The notes beneath the pieces are model-generated. The model did not search any database, was not told the DNA's origin, and saw nothing but the letters and a program-made list of their open reading frames with translations. Shown in pieces: positions 1 through 11,359 of a DNA stretch of 59,755 nt. Origin of the DNA: a bacterium (lineage in GTDB: Bacteria; Gemmatimonadota; Gemmatimonadetes; Longimicrobiales; RSA9); contig QGVH01000024.1 of NCBI GenBank assembly GCA_003242735.1, positions 1-59,755 of the forward strand, given 5' to 3'. Numbering within the stretch: the first letter of the stretch is position 1; the number at the start of each line of letters is the position of its first letter. The translations under genes and the position numbers were made by a program.

Positions 1-2794
<2,794 letters not shown>

Positions 2795-2903
2795 CGGATG
2801 ATCTCCATCGTCTGACTGTCAGCCCCACGCGCACCGCCTCACTGGAAAGGTACCCATCGTCCGTCGCACGGTTGCGCGCCCACTCGTGTCGCCCTCGAAG
2901 CGG

Positions 2904-4247
2904 CTACCGCCGCTGCCCTGCCGGCGTCCGCGGCCGCTCGGCGTGCGTCTCGATCGGCGCGATCGCGATCGGGTGGTCCACCGGCCGCGGCACCAGCGCC
3001 TCCCCCTCGCTCCGCGCCACGAACGCCGCAGCCGTCAGGTCGCCCGTCACGTTCACCGCCGTACGCATCATGTCCAGGATCCGGTCCACGCCCAGGATCA
3101 GCGCGATGCCCGCCTGCGCCTGCGTCCCCAACCCGACCGAATTCAGCACCAGGATCAGCGTGATGATCCCCGCGCTCGGCACGCCCGCCGCACCGATGCT
3201 CGCCAGCGTCGCAGTGAGCACGATGGTGAGCTGCTCCGCGATGCCCATCGGCACCCCGTAGATCTGGGCGATGAACATCACGGCCACCGCCTGGTACAGC
3301 GCCGTCCCGTCCATGTTGATCGTGGCGCCCAGCGGCAGCACGAAGGAGGACACCTCCTTCGAGACGCCCAGCTTCTCCTCGGCCGTCTCCATCGTGACCG
3401 GCAGCGTCGCGCTCGAGCTGGAGGTCGAGAACGCGACGAGCGGCACCTCCGCGATGCGGCGGAAGAACGTGACCGGATTGAGCCGCGCCAGCACCCGCAC
3501 CAGCACGGCATACGTACCGAAGACGTGCAGCGCGAGCCCCGCGATCACCGTCAGGGCGTAGACCAGCAGTGAACGCAGAAGGTCGAGGCCGAACTCGGCG
3601 ACCACCGCGCCGATCAGCACGAACACGGCGTACGGCGCGAGCTTCATCACCCAGTCGATCACGACCATCACGGCGTCGTTCACGCCGTGGAAGAAGTTGA
3701 GCACCGCGTCCCGCCGCTCGTCGGCGACCAGACTCACCGCCGCGCCGAAGATGATCGTGAAGACGATGAGCGGCAGCAGCTCCATCTGCGCTGCGGCCTG
3801 GAACGGGTTGGACGGGATCATGTTGAGCAGCACGTCCACGACGCCGGGGCTCTCCGCCGCCAGCGCCACGCGTCCCGCCGCCTCGCTGGAGAACTGCGCT
3901 GCCAGCGAGTCCCGGGTCGCCGGGTCGATGCGCGAGCCTGGCCGGATGATGTTGGAGAGGATCAGCCCGATGGTGACCGCGATCGCGGTGGTGACCAGGT
4001 AGTAGGCGACGGTCTTGCCGCCGATGCGCCCCAGCTTGCGGATGTCCCCGAGGGAGGCCGTCCCCACCAGCAGGCTCGCCACCACCAGCGGCACGACCAG
4101 CATGGTGATCAGCTTGATGAATGCGGTGCCCACCGGCCGCAGCGCGACCAGGCCCTGCTGGAGCCAGACCAGCCCTGCGAGGTTGGCGATCAGGCCGACT
4201 GCCACCCCCACCACCAGCCCGATGAAGATCTTGGTGTATAGCTGCAT
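2904..4247 (-). CDS. Dicarboxylate/amino acid:cation symporter (DAACS/SLC1 family)
   Basis: Inner-membrane sodium- or proton-coupled uptake of C4-dicarboxylates or glutamate/aspartate. The 447 residues give the family's usual multi-spanning profile. The serine-rich re-entrant loop FSTSSSSATLPVTME is followed by GATINMDGTALYQ, the NMDGT signature of the substrate and cation site. A second hairpin region reads SIGAAGVPSAG. I chose the ATG at 4247 over a GTG one codon upstream because GGAGG lies four bases before the ATG. Substrate cannot be set from sequence alone; the C4-dicarboxylate carrier DctA and the glutamate carrier GltP are both possible. Its position just upstream of aconitase would suit dicarboxylate feeding into the TCA cycle. 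Confidence 0.93.
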   Translation of the reverse strand: MQLYTKIFIGLVVGVAVGLIANLAGLVWLQQGLVALRPVGTAFIKLITMLVVPLVVASLLVGTASLGDIRKLGRIGGKTVAYYLVTTAIAVTIGLILSNIIRPGSRIDPATRDSLAAQFSSEAAGRVALAAESPGVVDVLLNMIPSNPFQAAAQMELLPLIVFTIIFGAAVSLVADERRDAVLNFFHGVNDAVMVVIDWVMKLAPYAVFVLIGAVVAEFGLDLLRSLLVYALTVIAGLALHVFGTYAVLVRVLARLNPVTFFRRIAEVPLVAFSTSSSSATLPVTMETAEEKLGVSKEVSSFVLPLGATINMDGTALYQAVAVMFIAQIYGVPMGIAEQLTIVLTATLASIGAAGVPSAGIITLILVLNSVGLGTQAQAGIALILGVDRILDMMRTAVNVTGDLTAAAFVARSEGEALVPRPVDHPIAIAPIETHAERPRTPAGQRR

Positions 4248-4304
4248 CACGCCTCCGTCGGGGCTATCCTCCGGTGTTCACCGCATTTGGCTGTCGGACC
4301 GGAA

Positions 4305-4332
4305 GTTAGACGGGTGACGGGGCCGGGGTCAA
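4305..4332 (-). promoter_or_regulatory. Probable promoter of the symporter gene
   Basis: On the minus strand TTGACC (4332-4327) is followed after 16 bases by TCTAAC (4310-4305), about 60 bases upstream of the symporter start. The -35 matches 5 of 6 and the -10 matches 4 of 6 of the housekeeping consensus. The rest of the 330-base gap between the divergent symporter and lipoprotein genes shows nothing else I can name. Confidence 0.45.
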
Positions 4333-4577
4333 CCACAGGTCCCGCCGCGTAGGTCTCGAGGCAGCCGCCTCGGGGTGCTGATCGCGGTGACGCGGCGCGA
4401 TCTTCCCGCGCCCGGACAGGCGCCACGGCGCGCGACGGGCAGCCCTCGCTCACGTCTCGCCCGGGTGGCGGGCACGCCGCGGCGGCGCGCCCGCGGGTCG
4501 GACCGCCCCTTCCTCCGCCACTCGCCTCCGTGCTACCTTCCGTTGCTTCGTTCACGGAACGACAACGACCGAGATCG

Positions 4578-5567
4578 ATGCGCCGAATCCTGCTCCTGAT
4601 CTCGCTCCTGCTGGCCGTGGGTGTCGCGTGCGACCGCCCGGCGAACGACGCCGATCGGGCCGCCGGGAAGGGCGATGCCGGCCCGGCCGCCGCACGCGCG
4701 CCCGCCGCCTACGAGCGCCGCATGCTCTTCCTCGCCAGGTCGCAGGACCGGCCCGTCGTCGCCCTCTTCGACTTCACGACCTTCGACGACGGAGCCCGCC
4801 TGCACCGCGCCGTGCGGGCGTGGCGCGGCGAGGGCGACCGCGGCTGGGACTCGGTCTTCGTGGCCGCCTGGGAGGACGAGCCCGTGCGCGCGCCGTGGCT
4901 GATCGTGCCCCACGGCCCGTTCCGGCTGCTCGTCGGCGACGACGGGGAGGTCGAGGCCCTGGTGTACCGCGGCGAGCGCGGCGAGCTGCGGCTGCTACCC
5001 GCGCCCGAATTCGCGGCGTGGAGCCGGGGCCGCGGCACACAGCTCCGGCTCCGGAGCGCCCGCCTCGTCCAGGACGACGCACACACGCCGGGCGTGCTGC
5101 TGGACGTCCAGCTCGCGCGCGAGCTGCCACGCGGCAACGCCCGTGGCCGCGCGGCGTCCGCCACGGATCCCGGCACGTCCGGTGCGTCGCCCGCCCGGGC
5201 CCTGCTCTACGACGAGGCCTACATCACGGACGGCGAGGAGCTGCACGTCGCGCTCACCGGCGCGCCCGGCGCCGACGACGTGCTCTGGGTGATCGCGGGA
5301 CCGGAAGAGCGAGTGGTCGAAGGCGCACGGCTCGAAGACGGTGCCGCGGAGAACGATGATCCGCGCGAGCCGAACGCGGTGTGGCGCATCGCGGCGCCGG
5401 ACGCCGCACTCGAGGGCGAGCTGCGGGCGGCGGGTCGGCCCCTCGAGCTCGCCACGAGCGACGCGCTCGGACCCGCCCCGGTCGCGCTGTACCTGGTGCG
5501 CGGCTGGGTGGAGCTGCGGGGCGTGCGGCGCCCGGTCTACGGACTCGTGCGCCGCGGCAAGGCGTGA
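4578..5567 (+). CDS. Putative lipoprotein of unknown function
   Basis: I do not recognise a domain. The 329-residue protein starts MRRILLLISLLLAVGVACD, a lipoprotein-like signal with the cysteine at about residue 19, although the -3 position is glycine instead of the usual leucine. A disordered stretch of about 25 residues rich in A, D, R and P follows. The mature part is mostly beta-like, with repeated short strands (for example VVALFDF, PFRLLVGDDGEVEALV), and probably faces the periplasm. It overlaps the start of the DUF445 gene by one base (TGATG), so the two are likely co-translated. The ATG at 4578 was chosen because an upstream in-frame ATG would bury the signal. Confidence 0.8.
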   Translation: MRRILLLISLLLAVGVACDRPANDADRAAGKGDAGPAAARAPAAYERRMLFLARSQDRPVVALFDFTTFDDGARLHRAVRAWRGEGDRGWDSVFVAAWEDEPVRAPWLIVPHGPFRLLVGDDGEVEALVYRGERGELRLLPAPEFAAWSRGRGTQLRLRSARLVQDDAHTPGVLLDVQLARELPRGNARGRAASATDPGTSGASPARALLYDEAYITDGEELHVALTGAPGADDVLWVIAGPEERVVEGARLEDGAAENDDPREPNAVWRIAAPDAALEGELRAAGRPLELATSDALGPAPVALYLVRGWVELRGVRRPVYGLVRRGKA

Positions 5568-7129
5568 TGATGGAGTTGATCCGGCTCGCGCTCACCGTGC
5601 TGTTCGGCTCGCTGGCGGGCGGCATCACGAACAGCGTCGCGATCTGGATGCTCTTCCACCCCTACCACCCGCCGCGACTGTTCGGCCGCCCGCTCCGTTG
5701 GCTCCAGGGCGCGATCCCCAAGAACAAGGCGCGCCTCGCCGCGGCCGTCGGCCGCACCGTCGGCACGCGTCTGCTCACCGGCGAAGACCTCGCCCGAACG
5801 GTGGCGGAGCCGGGGTTCCGCGAGGCGTTCGATGAGCGGCTGCGCGGCTTCCTCGAGGCCGTGCTCACCCGAGAGCGCGGCCCCCTCGTCGAGGAGCTCG
5901 CGCCCGGCGTGGCGGCCGAGCTGCGCCGGCTGCTGGACGACGTCGCAGCGAACCTGCTGGCACGCCTCGACGCCTATCTCGCCTCCGATGACTTCCGCGC
6001 CGCCGCGCTGCGCTGGGCCGATGCGCTCATCGGGGAGTTCGGCGACCAGCCGATCGCGGACGTGCTCACGCCGGAGCGCGAGGCCGCGCTCGCGGAGCGC
6101 GCGGACGCGTGGCTCGCGCAGCTCGTGGGCGGCGAGGGCTTCGAGCGCACCGTGCGCGAGTACCTCGACCGTTCCGCCGAGCGGCTGCTCGACCCCTCCC
6201 GCACGTTCGAGAACGTCGTTCCCGTCGGGCTCGTCGCGGCGGTCGAACGCGCGATCTCCGCGTACCTCCCGATCGCCATCGAGCGGCTGGGCGGCATGCT
6301 CGAGGCGCCGGGGGCGCGCGCGCGTGTCGAACGGGTGCTGCACGAGATCCTCGACCGCTTCATGCGGGACCTGAAGTTCCACCAGCGCATCGTCGCCGCG
6401 CTGATCATCACGCCGGAGACGGTGCAGCGCGTGCTCGAGGCGATCGAGGCGGAGGGCGCGAACAAGATCTCGGAGTTGCTCCAGGACCCGGACGTCCGGG
6501 AGGCGATGGCGCGGAGCGTGAACGACGCGATCGTCGACTTCCTGCGCCGCCCCGTGACGTCCGTCCTGGGCAGACCGGGCGATCGGAGCGTGGAGGAAGC
6601 GAAGGCGACGGTCGCCGGTTGGGTGCTGAACCTGGCCCGCGACCCCGCCACCCGCGCGTTCCTGGTCGAGCGTCTGCGGACGATGCTGCGCTCGGCGGAG
6701 CACAGGACGTGGGGCGAGGTGCTGGGCCGCATCCCGCGGGACCGCGTCGCCGACGCCGTTGTCGCGGCGGCGAGGAGCGAACGCGCGCGGGCGCTGTACC
6801 GCGAGGCCGCCGCCCGCCTGGTGGCCGCCGTGCTGGAGCGTCCCATCGGCCGCCCGGCGGACCGTCTGCCGCCGGACGCGATCGACCGCATCGAGCGGGC
6901 GCTCGCGGACCCGCTCTGGGCCTGGATCCAAGAGCAGGTTCCGCCCATCGCGCAGCGCGTGGACATCAGCCGCCGCGTCGAGCAGAAGATGCTCGACTAC
7001 CCCACCGAGCGGCTCGAGGAGCTGGTCCGCGGAGTGACCGACCGGGAGCTGCGCCTGATCGTCCGGATCGGCTACGCACTCGGCGCGGTCATCGGCCTCG
7101 TTTCCGGCCTGGTCTCCCTCCTCCTCTAG
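5567..7129 (+). CDS. DUF445 family membrane protein (YheB-like)
   Basis: 520 residues. It opens with a hydrophobic helix reading FGSLAGGITNSVAIWMLFHP, and then LQGAIPKNKARLAAAVG. This GxxTNxxAxxMLF ... GxxPxxK pattern is typical of DUF445 proteins. The long middle is amphipathic and helical with repeated LLDDV/LVER-type segments, and the protein closes with another hydrophobic helix (LIVRIGYALGAVIGLVSGLV). So it is anchored at both ends with a large helical domain between. The family's biochemical role is not known. The start shares one base with the stop of the preceding lipoprotein gene. Confidence 0.88.
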   Translation: MMELIRLALTVLFGSLAGGITNSVAIWMLFHPYHPPRLFGRPLRWLQGAIPKNKARLAAAVGRTVGTRLLTGEDLARTVAEPGFREAFDERLRGFLEAVLTRERGPLVEELAPGVAAELRRLLDDVAANLLARLDAYLASDDFRAAALRWADALIGEFGDQPIADVLTPEREAALAERADAWLAQLVGGEGFERTVREYLDRSAERLLDPSRTFENVVPVGLVAAVERAISAYLPIAIERLGGMLEAPGARARVERVLHEILDRFMRDLKFHQRIVAALIITPETVQRVLEAIEAEGANKISELLQDPDVREAMARSVNDAIVDFLRRPVTSVLGRPGDRSVEEAKATVAGWVLNLARDPATRAFLVERLRTMLRSAEHRTWGEVLGRIPRDRVADAVVAAARSERARALYREAAARLVAAVLERPIGRPADRLPPDAIDRIERALADPLWAWIQEQVPPIAQRVDISRRVEQKMLDYPTERLEELVRGVTDRELRLIVRIGYALGAVIGLVSGLVSLLL

Positions 7130-7156
7130 GCGGCAGAGCCGACGTCGCAACGCAAC

Positions 7157-7190
7157 GCGCCCGGCGCCGGATCGTCTCCGGGCCGGGCGC
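7157..7190. terminator. Hairpin between converging genes
   Basis: A 9-bp perfect stem (GCGCCCGGC with GCCGGGCGC) encloses a further GC-rich inner stem. It sits between the stop of the DUF445 gene (7129) and the stop of the small minus-strand gene (7217), so it could end transcription from either side. No T run follows, so this is position plus structure only. Confidence 0.55.
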
Positions 7191-7216
7191 AGCCGTCTCC
7201 CTACGTGCCCCGCCGC

Positions 7217-7519
7217 TCAGCCGCGGAACCGCTCCCGCGCAAGGAGCACTGCACCGCGCTCTGCGGCACGCTGCATCATGCTGCCCACGTAGTTCTCGTC
7301 CATCGCGGCGATGCGGTTCTGGGGCGTCGCGGGGTACGTCTGGCCGCAGACTGAACAAACGATGAGGTCGTACTGGAGACGCCAGGTCCCCGTACAATCG
7401 TCGTGCACATGCGCGAGCACGGGCCCCTCCTTCAGGACGCCGGAGTCCCCGCCGGCCGCCCTGGCCGGTCGGTCTCCCGCTCGCGCGGAGCGGGGCGGGC
7501 ACATAGTAATCTGGGTCAC
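7217..7519 (-). CDS. Small CxxC protein, function unknown
   Basis: 100 residues, not recognised. The middle carries CSVCGQTY (Cys55/Cys58) with another Cys near residue 42, which suggests a half zinc-ribbon or a metal site. The C-terminal third is helical (MDENYVGSMMQRAAERGAVL). The likely start is the GTG at 7519, which overlaps the stop of the upstream thioesterase gene in a GTGA junction. An internal ATG six codons later is the alternative. It is the last gene of a coupled minus-strand run. Confidence 0.65.
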   Translation of the reverse strand: MTQITMCPPRSARAGDRPARAAGGDSGVLKEGPVLAHVHDDCTGTWRLQYDLIVCSVCGQTYPATPQNRIAAMDENYVGSMMQRAAERGAVLLARERFRG

Positions 7520-7956
7520 GAGGCGCCGCCAGCCCCGATGGGCGGGTCACCCGGACCGGTCGCGCCCTCGAACGCCCGGATCCTCTCCGCGAGTTCGTGC
7601 GGCACGGGGATCGAACGGCCCGCCCGGTAGTCGTACATGACCTGCACGATGCGGCCGCTCGCGAGGAGTTCGCCCTCGGCCGAACGTAGCTCGTACTCCG
7701 TCACGATGCTCTTGTGGCCGATGTGGGAGACCCGCACACGGACCTCGAGTCGGGCGGGCCAGCGGATCCGTCCGTGGTAGCGGACCTGGACCTCGCCGAT
7801 CACGTAGTCGATGTCCTCGAGGCCGCTGCGGCCCGCGACCTCACGCCAGTAGGCGGCGCGCGCTTCCTCGAAGTAGATGAGCGGCAGCGTGTGGTGGGCG
7901 TGGCCCATGGGGTCGAGGTCGCGGAAGCGGACCTCCACCGGGTGGCGGAATCGCAT
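7516..7956 (-). CDS. Acyl-CoA thioesterase, 4-hydroxybenzoyl-CoA thioesterase (hot-dog) type
   Basis: 146 residues, the usual hot-dog length. It opens HPVEVRFRDLDPMGHAHH, the VRFxDxDxxGHxxN-type motif of the YbgC/4HBT family, with the catalytic Asp in this segment and His in place of the frequent Asn. LIYFEEARAAYWRE is the family's central helix. It probably hydrolyses an acyl-CoA thioester in the cytoplasm; the substrate cannot be read. The start codon shares one base with the stop of the upstream membrane protein gene, and the stop overlaps the next GTG start. Confidence 0.88.
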   Translation of the reverse strand: MRFRHPVEVRFRDLDPMGHAHHTLPLIYFEEARAAYWREVAGRSGLEDIDYVIGEVQVRYHGRIRWPARLEVRVRVSHIGHKSIVTEYELRSAEGELLASGRIVQVMYDYRAGRSIPVPHELAERIRAFEGATGPGDPPIGAGGAS

Positions 7957-8309
7957 CAGGCGGGCTCCTGCGCGTCCGCGCTGCCGGCCGCCAGCGCGAG
8001 CCACAAGCCGGCGGCGCCACAGGCCAGTGCGCCGATTGCGATGAGGTAGACGCCGGGGAGGAAGGTGCCCGGCACGACCACGCCGAGGATGACGCCCATC
8101 ATGCCCAGCCCGACCGCCAGCAGGCCGACCAGCAGCAGCGCGTGCGGGTCGAGGCGGCCGGGGCGGCCGCCAGACGATCCGCCTCCGGCGTCGCCCGACG
8201 CCGACGCGGCGCCGCTCCCGCTGCGGTCCGAACCAGTGGCGAGCGCGGCCGCGGCGCCCTGATCCCGATCGTGGGCGGCGCTGCCGCCCTTCGTGCGTCG
8301 CTCCGCCAT
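7956..8309 (-). CDS. Small two-helix membrane protein, unknown function
   Basis: 117 residues. A charged and then Gly/Ser/Ala-rich, probably disordered N-terminal half (about residues 1-50) is followed by two hydrophobic helices (LLLVGLLAVGLGMMGVILG and YLIAIGALACGAAGLWLA) with a short loop between. No family recognised. It is locked by single-base overlaps to the 56-residue gene before it and the thioesterase after it. A GTG one codon upstream of the chosen ATG is possible. Confidence 0.7.
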   Translation of the reverse strand: MAERRTKGGSAAHDRDQGAAAALATGSDRSGSGAASASGDAGGGSSGGRPGRLDPHALLLVGLLAVGLGMMGVILGVVVPGTFLPGVYLIAIGALACGAAGLWLALAAGSADAQEPA

Positions 8310-8479
8310 CACCGCCGCCGTGGCCGGAGCCAGTCGAGCATCTGGATCTTGTGACGCGGCCGCCGTGTCATGCCGGGCGGCAGCACGCGGTCTTCCTTGC
8401 CCGGGATCCCCGGATGGCCCAGGCCGATGTAGACGCCCAGCCCGAACGCCGCGACGGACGCCACGATCAACCAGCTCAT
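8309..8479 (-). CDS. 56-residue single-pass membrane microprotein
   Basis: Translates as MSWLIVASVAAFGLGVYIGL followed by a Gly/Pro segment and a basic tail ending RPRRR. One N-terminal transmembrane helix with a positively charged C-terminus implies the tail stays in the cytoplasm. It fits exactly between two coupled genes: its ATG begins one base before the stop region of the phosphatase gene ends, and its TGA overlaps the next ATG by one base. That gapless fit is the main evidence that it is real. Function unknown. Confidence 0.65.
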   Translation of the reverse strand: MSWLIVASVAAFGLGVYIGLGHPGIPGKEDRVLPPGMTRRPRHKIQMLDWLRPRRR

Positions 8480-8480
8480 G

Positions 8481-9335
8481 TCAGCCGCTCTCCTCCTCGT
8501 TCTGTCGCGCCCCGGCGCGCCGCCGCACCGGCGGCAGGGTGGCCACCACGCCCAGCAGGTAGCCGTGCAGCCGGCCGTTGGTCGCCAGGACGCCCTCGAC
8601 GTGCGGGTCCGGCCGGTTGTAGCGCACCTCGTTCCCGGCCAGGTCCGTGGCCCGGCCGCCCGCCTCCTCGACCAGGAGCACGCCGGCGCACACGTCCCAC
8701 TCGCTCTTCGGGCCGCGGCTCAGGAACACGTCCCCTTCGCCGGCGGCGAGTCTCGCGAGCTTGTACGCCGTGCTGCCCGTGGGGCGCAAGACCCAACCGC
8801 CGTGGAACGGGTCGAACTCGCCCGCGGCGATCTCGCTCCGCGACGCGAGCAACACCGCCTGGTCGCCGGTGGAGCGCGCGGTCACGTGCAACCGCACGGC
8901 CCCGCGTCGCCGCGGCGTCTCGCGCCACGCGCCGCGCCCACGAACGGCCCAGAACAGCTCGCCCGTGGCCGGGTTGTACACCACCCCCAGCACCGCGCGG
9001 CCCGCTTCGACCAGTCCGATGGACACGGCGAACTCCGGCCGGCCCGCGATGTAGGAGCGCGTCCCGTCCAGCGGGTCCACGATCCATACCCGCTCCCGTC
9101 GGAGCCGGTCCGGCGCGTCCTTCGTTTCCTCCGAGAGCCAGCCGTACTCCGGCCGTGCGCCGAGCAGCCGCGCGCGCAGGATCTCGTCGGCCTCGAGGTC
9201 CGCCGCCGTGAGCGGCTGGTCTGGCTCCTTGTAGGTGACCTCGTGCGCTCCGCCGAACCGGCGCATGAGCGCCTCGCCCGCCTCACGCGCGGCCGAAACC
9301 GCCAGCTCCAGGTCTCCGCGTGGCTCCACGCTCAC
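8481..9335 (-). CDS. Inositol-monophosphatase-family phosphatase (CysQ/IMPase-like)
   Basis: 284 residues. The metal-binding signature of the Mg-dependent, Li-sensitive phosphatase superfamily is complete: WLSEETKD, then VWIVDPLDGTRSYIAG, and later SEWDVCAGVLLVEEAGG. The early LTAADLEADE helix fits as well. Members remove phosphate from inositol phosphate or from 3'-phosphoadenosine 5'-phosphate; LTAADLEAD and the length lean slightly to the CysQ side. The GTG at 9335 has GGAGG seven bases upstream and is preferred to longer readings. It heads the coupled run toward 7217. The 280-base gap upstream (9336-9616) shows no gene or convincing promoter. Confidence 0.9.
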   Translation of the reverse strand: MSVEPRGDLELAVSAAREAGEALMRRFGGAHEVTYKEPDQPLTAADLEADEILRARLLGARPEYGWLSEETKDAPDRLRRERVWIVDPLDGTRSYIAGRPEFAVSIGLVEAGRAVLGVVYNPATGELFWAVRGRGAWRETPRRRGAVRLHVTARSTGDQAVLLASRSEIAAGEFDPFHGGWVLRPTGSTAYKLARLAAGEGDVFLSRGPKSEWDVCAGVLLVEEAGGRATDLAGNEVRYNRPDPHVEGVLATNGRLHGYLLGVVATLPPVRRRAGARQNEEESG

Positions 9336-9616
9336 TCGTTGCCTCCGGTCCGGTCCACTGGACTGCAGAAGACCGACCGCCCTCCCGCTCCCGCCGAGCG
9401 GGCCGGACGGACGGAGCGGCTCACCGCCCGGCCCACGTGGAGACGCGGAGAACGCGGGGCCCTCCCACACTCGCACGCGTTCCCTGCGGAGCCGAGCGCT
9501 CCGTGTTCGGTACGGGTCTCCACGATGTTGTATGTGATTCCCGCCGGTGGGATCCGTGCGCGTCCCGTCGCCGACCCTCCGGCGCGCGGCCTGCGACCCC
9601 GGAGGGGGCGCCGGCC

Positions 9617-11359
9617 CTACCCTCCCAGCGCCTCCACCCTCCGCATCGCCGCGCGCAACGGTAACACGATGGCGGCCAGCGTGACCAGCCCCGCCAGCCC
9701 GAGCCCCACGCCCAACCGCAGCAGCTCCCCACCCCCCAGCGGCTCGCCTTGCAGCCGGGCGGTGAGGAACGCGTGCACCGGCCACGCTTCCAGCCCGATC
9801 ACGACGGCGAGGTACACGACGGCGGTCATCATGAACGCGAAGCCACCGAAGCCCGTGGGGATCTGCGCTGCGTTCTCCGTGTCGAAGCGCGGGAACAGCG
9901 CGCCGAAGCCGAGCGCCAGCGCCGCCACCGCCACCGTCACGCCCGTGATGGTGATCAGCGACAGGGCCATCATGAACGGACCGACGCGGAGGATCGCGTT
10001 CGTCGTCGCCGTCAGTGCCAGCGCGAGCACGAGGAGCGGCACCAGCCCGACGAAGAACTTGCACCACACCATTGCTCGCAGGTCCAGCGGCGACGAGCGC
10101 AGCAGCCAGAACGTGCGCCCCTCGAGGCTGACCGCCGGGAAGACGAACCGGGCCGCGATGGCCGCGAGCACGAACCCCGCCAGCCCGATGTTGAGGAAGG
10201 AGATCACGTTGACGAGGAAGAAGCTCACCCGCTCGCCGCTCCACAGCGGCAGCACCTTCACGTTGTAGGCGTAGATCACCACCAACACACCCAGCAGGAT
10301 GAGCTGCGACCACTGGGACGTGTCGCGGAAGAACGTGCGCACGTCCTTGGCGATCATCACGCGCGCGGCGACCGGCACGCGCGCCGCGAGCGCGCCCGCC
10401 GCGAGCCCATCCGCCCGACTCTCGCGCCGCCGCTCCGCGCCTTCCTGCGCCCGGCTGAACCCGGTGAGGTACCAGCGCTCGTGGGCCCACGCGCCGAGCA
10501 CCACGAACGCCGCGGCGGTGCTCGTGAGCAGGAGCAGCGGGAACAGGTCGCCGCCTGCGCCGAGGGCGGCCATCATCGCCTCCGCCGCCCACTCGCTCGG
10601 CAGCCACGGCGAGCTCGGCGCGCGCAACGCCGCCACGAAATCCACCAGGTCCCGGAACCCCTCCGGCTGCGCGAGGCGCTCCGGCCGGAGCAGTCGCACC
10701 AGCACGACCAACCCTGCCGCCGCGAACAGCGCGAGGAGCGCCAGCAGGTCACGGGCGCGCCGCGCCGGGAACACGTTGACCAAGAGCAGCGTCACCGCCG
10801 CTCCCGCGACCGCGGGCAGCACCAGCACGCCGATGAGCGACGCCGCAGCGACCAGCGCGTACACCACACCGCCCTCGTAGACCCAGCCGTACGCGACCAG
10901 CACGGGCGCCAGCACCAGCACGACCATCCAGGACGAGTGCAGCATCGTCTCCAGCAGCCGCGCCAGGTACAGCCGCACCCCATCCACCGGCGCGGCCAGC
11001 AGCATCTCCAGGTCCCGCGCCAGGAAGAACGTGGACAGCGCCGTCACCACGTTGGACAGGAGCAGCACGGACAGGAACGTGAGCAGGATGAGCCCGAGCA
11101 GCTTCGCAGCGAGCACGTCGCCGATCCCCTCGGCGCTCCGGAAGTAGACCAGCAGCCGGTACAGCACGCCGAAGAGCGCGAGCCAGAACACCAGGCCGAG
11201 GCCGCCCAGCACCGCCACGCGTGCACGGACGCCCGCGCCCGTCGCCCGCCGGGCCGCGGCGCGCAGCTTGGGGCCCAGCAAGGCCAGCACGCCCATCTCC
11301 GCCGGCCGTCGCGCGCGGGCCACCCCTCGCCCGGGCATCTCGTGCGCGACGACGGTCAT
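9617..11359 (-). CDS. ABC exporter permease, large membrane subunit
   Basis: 580 residues with about twelve hydrophobic helices in two groups separated by a charged region (about residues 300-370). FFLARDLEMLLAAPV and EGRTFWLLRSSPLDLRAMVW are the paired elbow motifs seen in putative ABC-2-type exporter permeases. No substrate-specific motif. The start overlaps the stop of the ATPase gene by four bases (ATGA), so the two form one transporter. Whether it exports a peptide, lipid or drug cannot be told. The transglutaminase in the same unit may act on the same pathway. Confidence 0.85.
   Translation of the reverse strand: MTVVAHEMPGRGVARARRPAEMGVLALLGPKLRAAARRATGAGVRARVAVLGGLGLVFWLALFGVLYRLLVYFRSAEGIGDVLAAKLLGLILLTFLSVLLLSNVVTALSTFFLARDLEMLLAAPVDGVRLYLARLLETMLHSSWMVVLVLAPVLVAYGWVYEGGVVYALVAAASLIGVLVLPAVAGAAVTLLLVNVFPARRARDLLALLALFAAAGLVVLVRLLRPERLAQPEGFRDLVDFVAALRAPSSPWLPSEWAAEAMMAALGAGGDLFPLLLLTSTAAAFVVLGAWAHERWYLTGFSRAQEGAERRRESRADGLAAGALAARVPVAARVMIAKDVRTFFRDTSQWSQLILLGVLVVIYAYNVKVLPLWSGERVSFFLVNVISFLNIGLAGFVLAAIAARFVFPAVSLEGRTFWLLRSSPLDLRAMVWCKFFVGLVPLLVLALALTATTNAILRVGPFMMALSLITITGVTVAVAALALGFGALFPRFDTENAAQIPTGFGGFAFMMTAVVYLAVVIGLEAWPVHAFLTARLQGEPLGGGELLRLGVGLGLAGLVTLAAIVLPLRAAMRRVEALGG

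Noticed and set aside
4247..4555. A 102-codon minus-strand frame in the symporter-lipoprotein gap
   Set aside because: Arg/Pro/Gly-rich, no Shine-Dalgarno, spans the promoter region; not coding in character.
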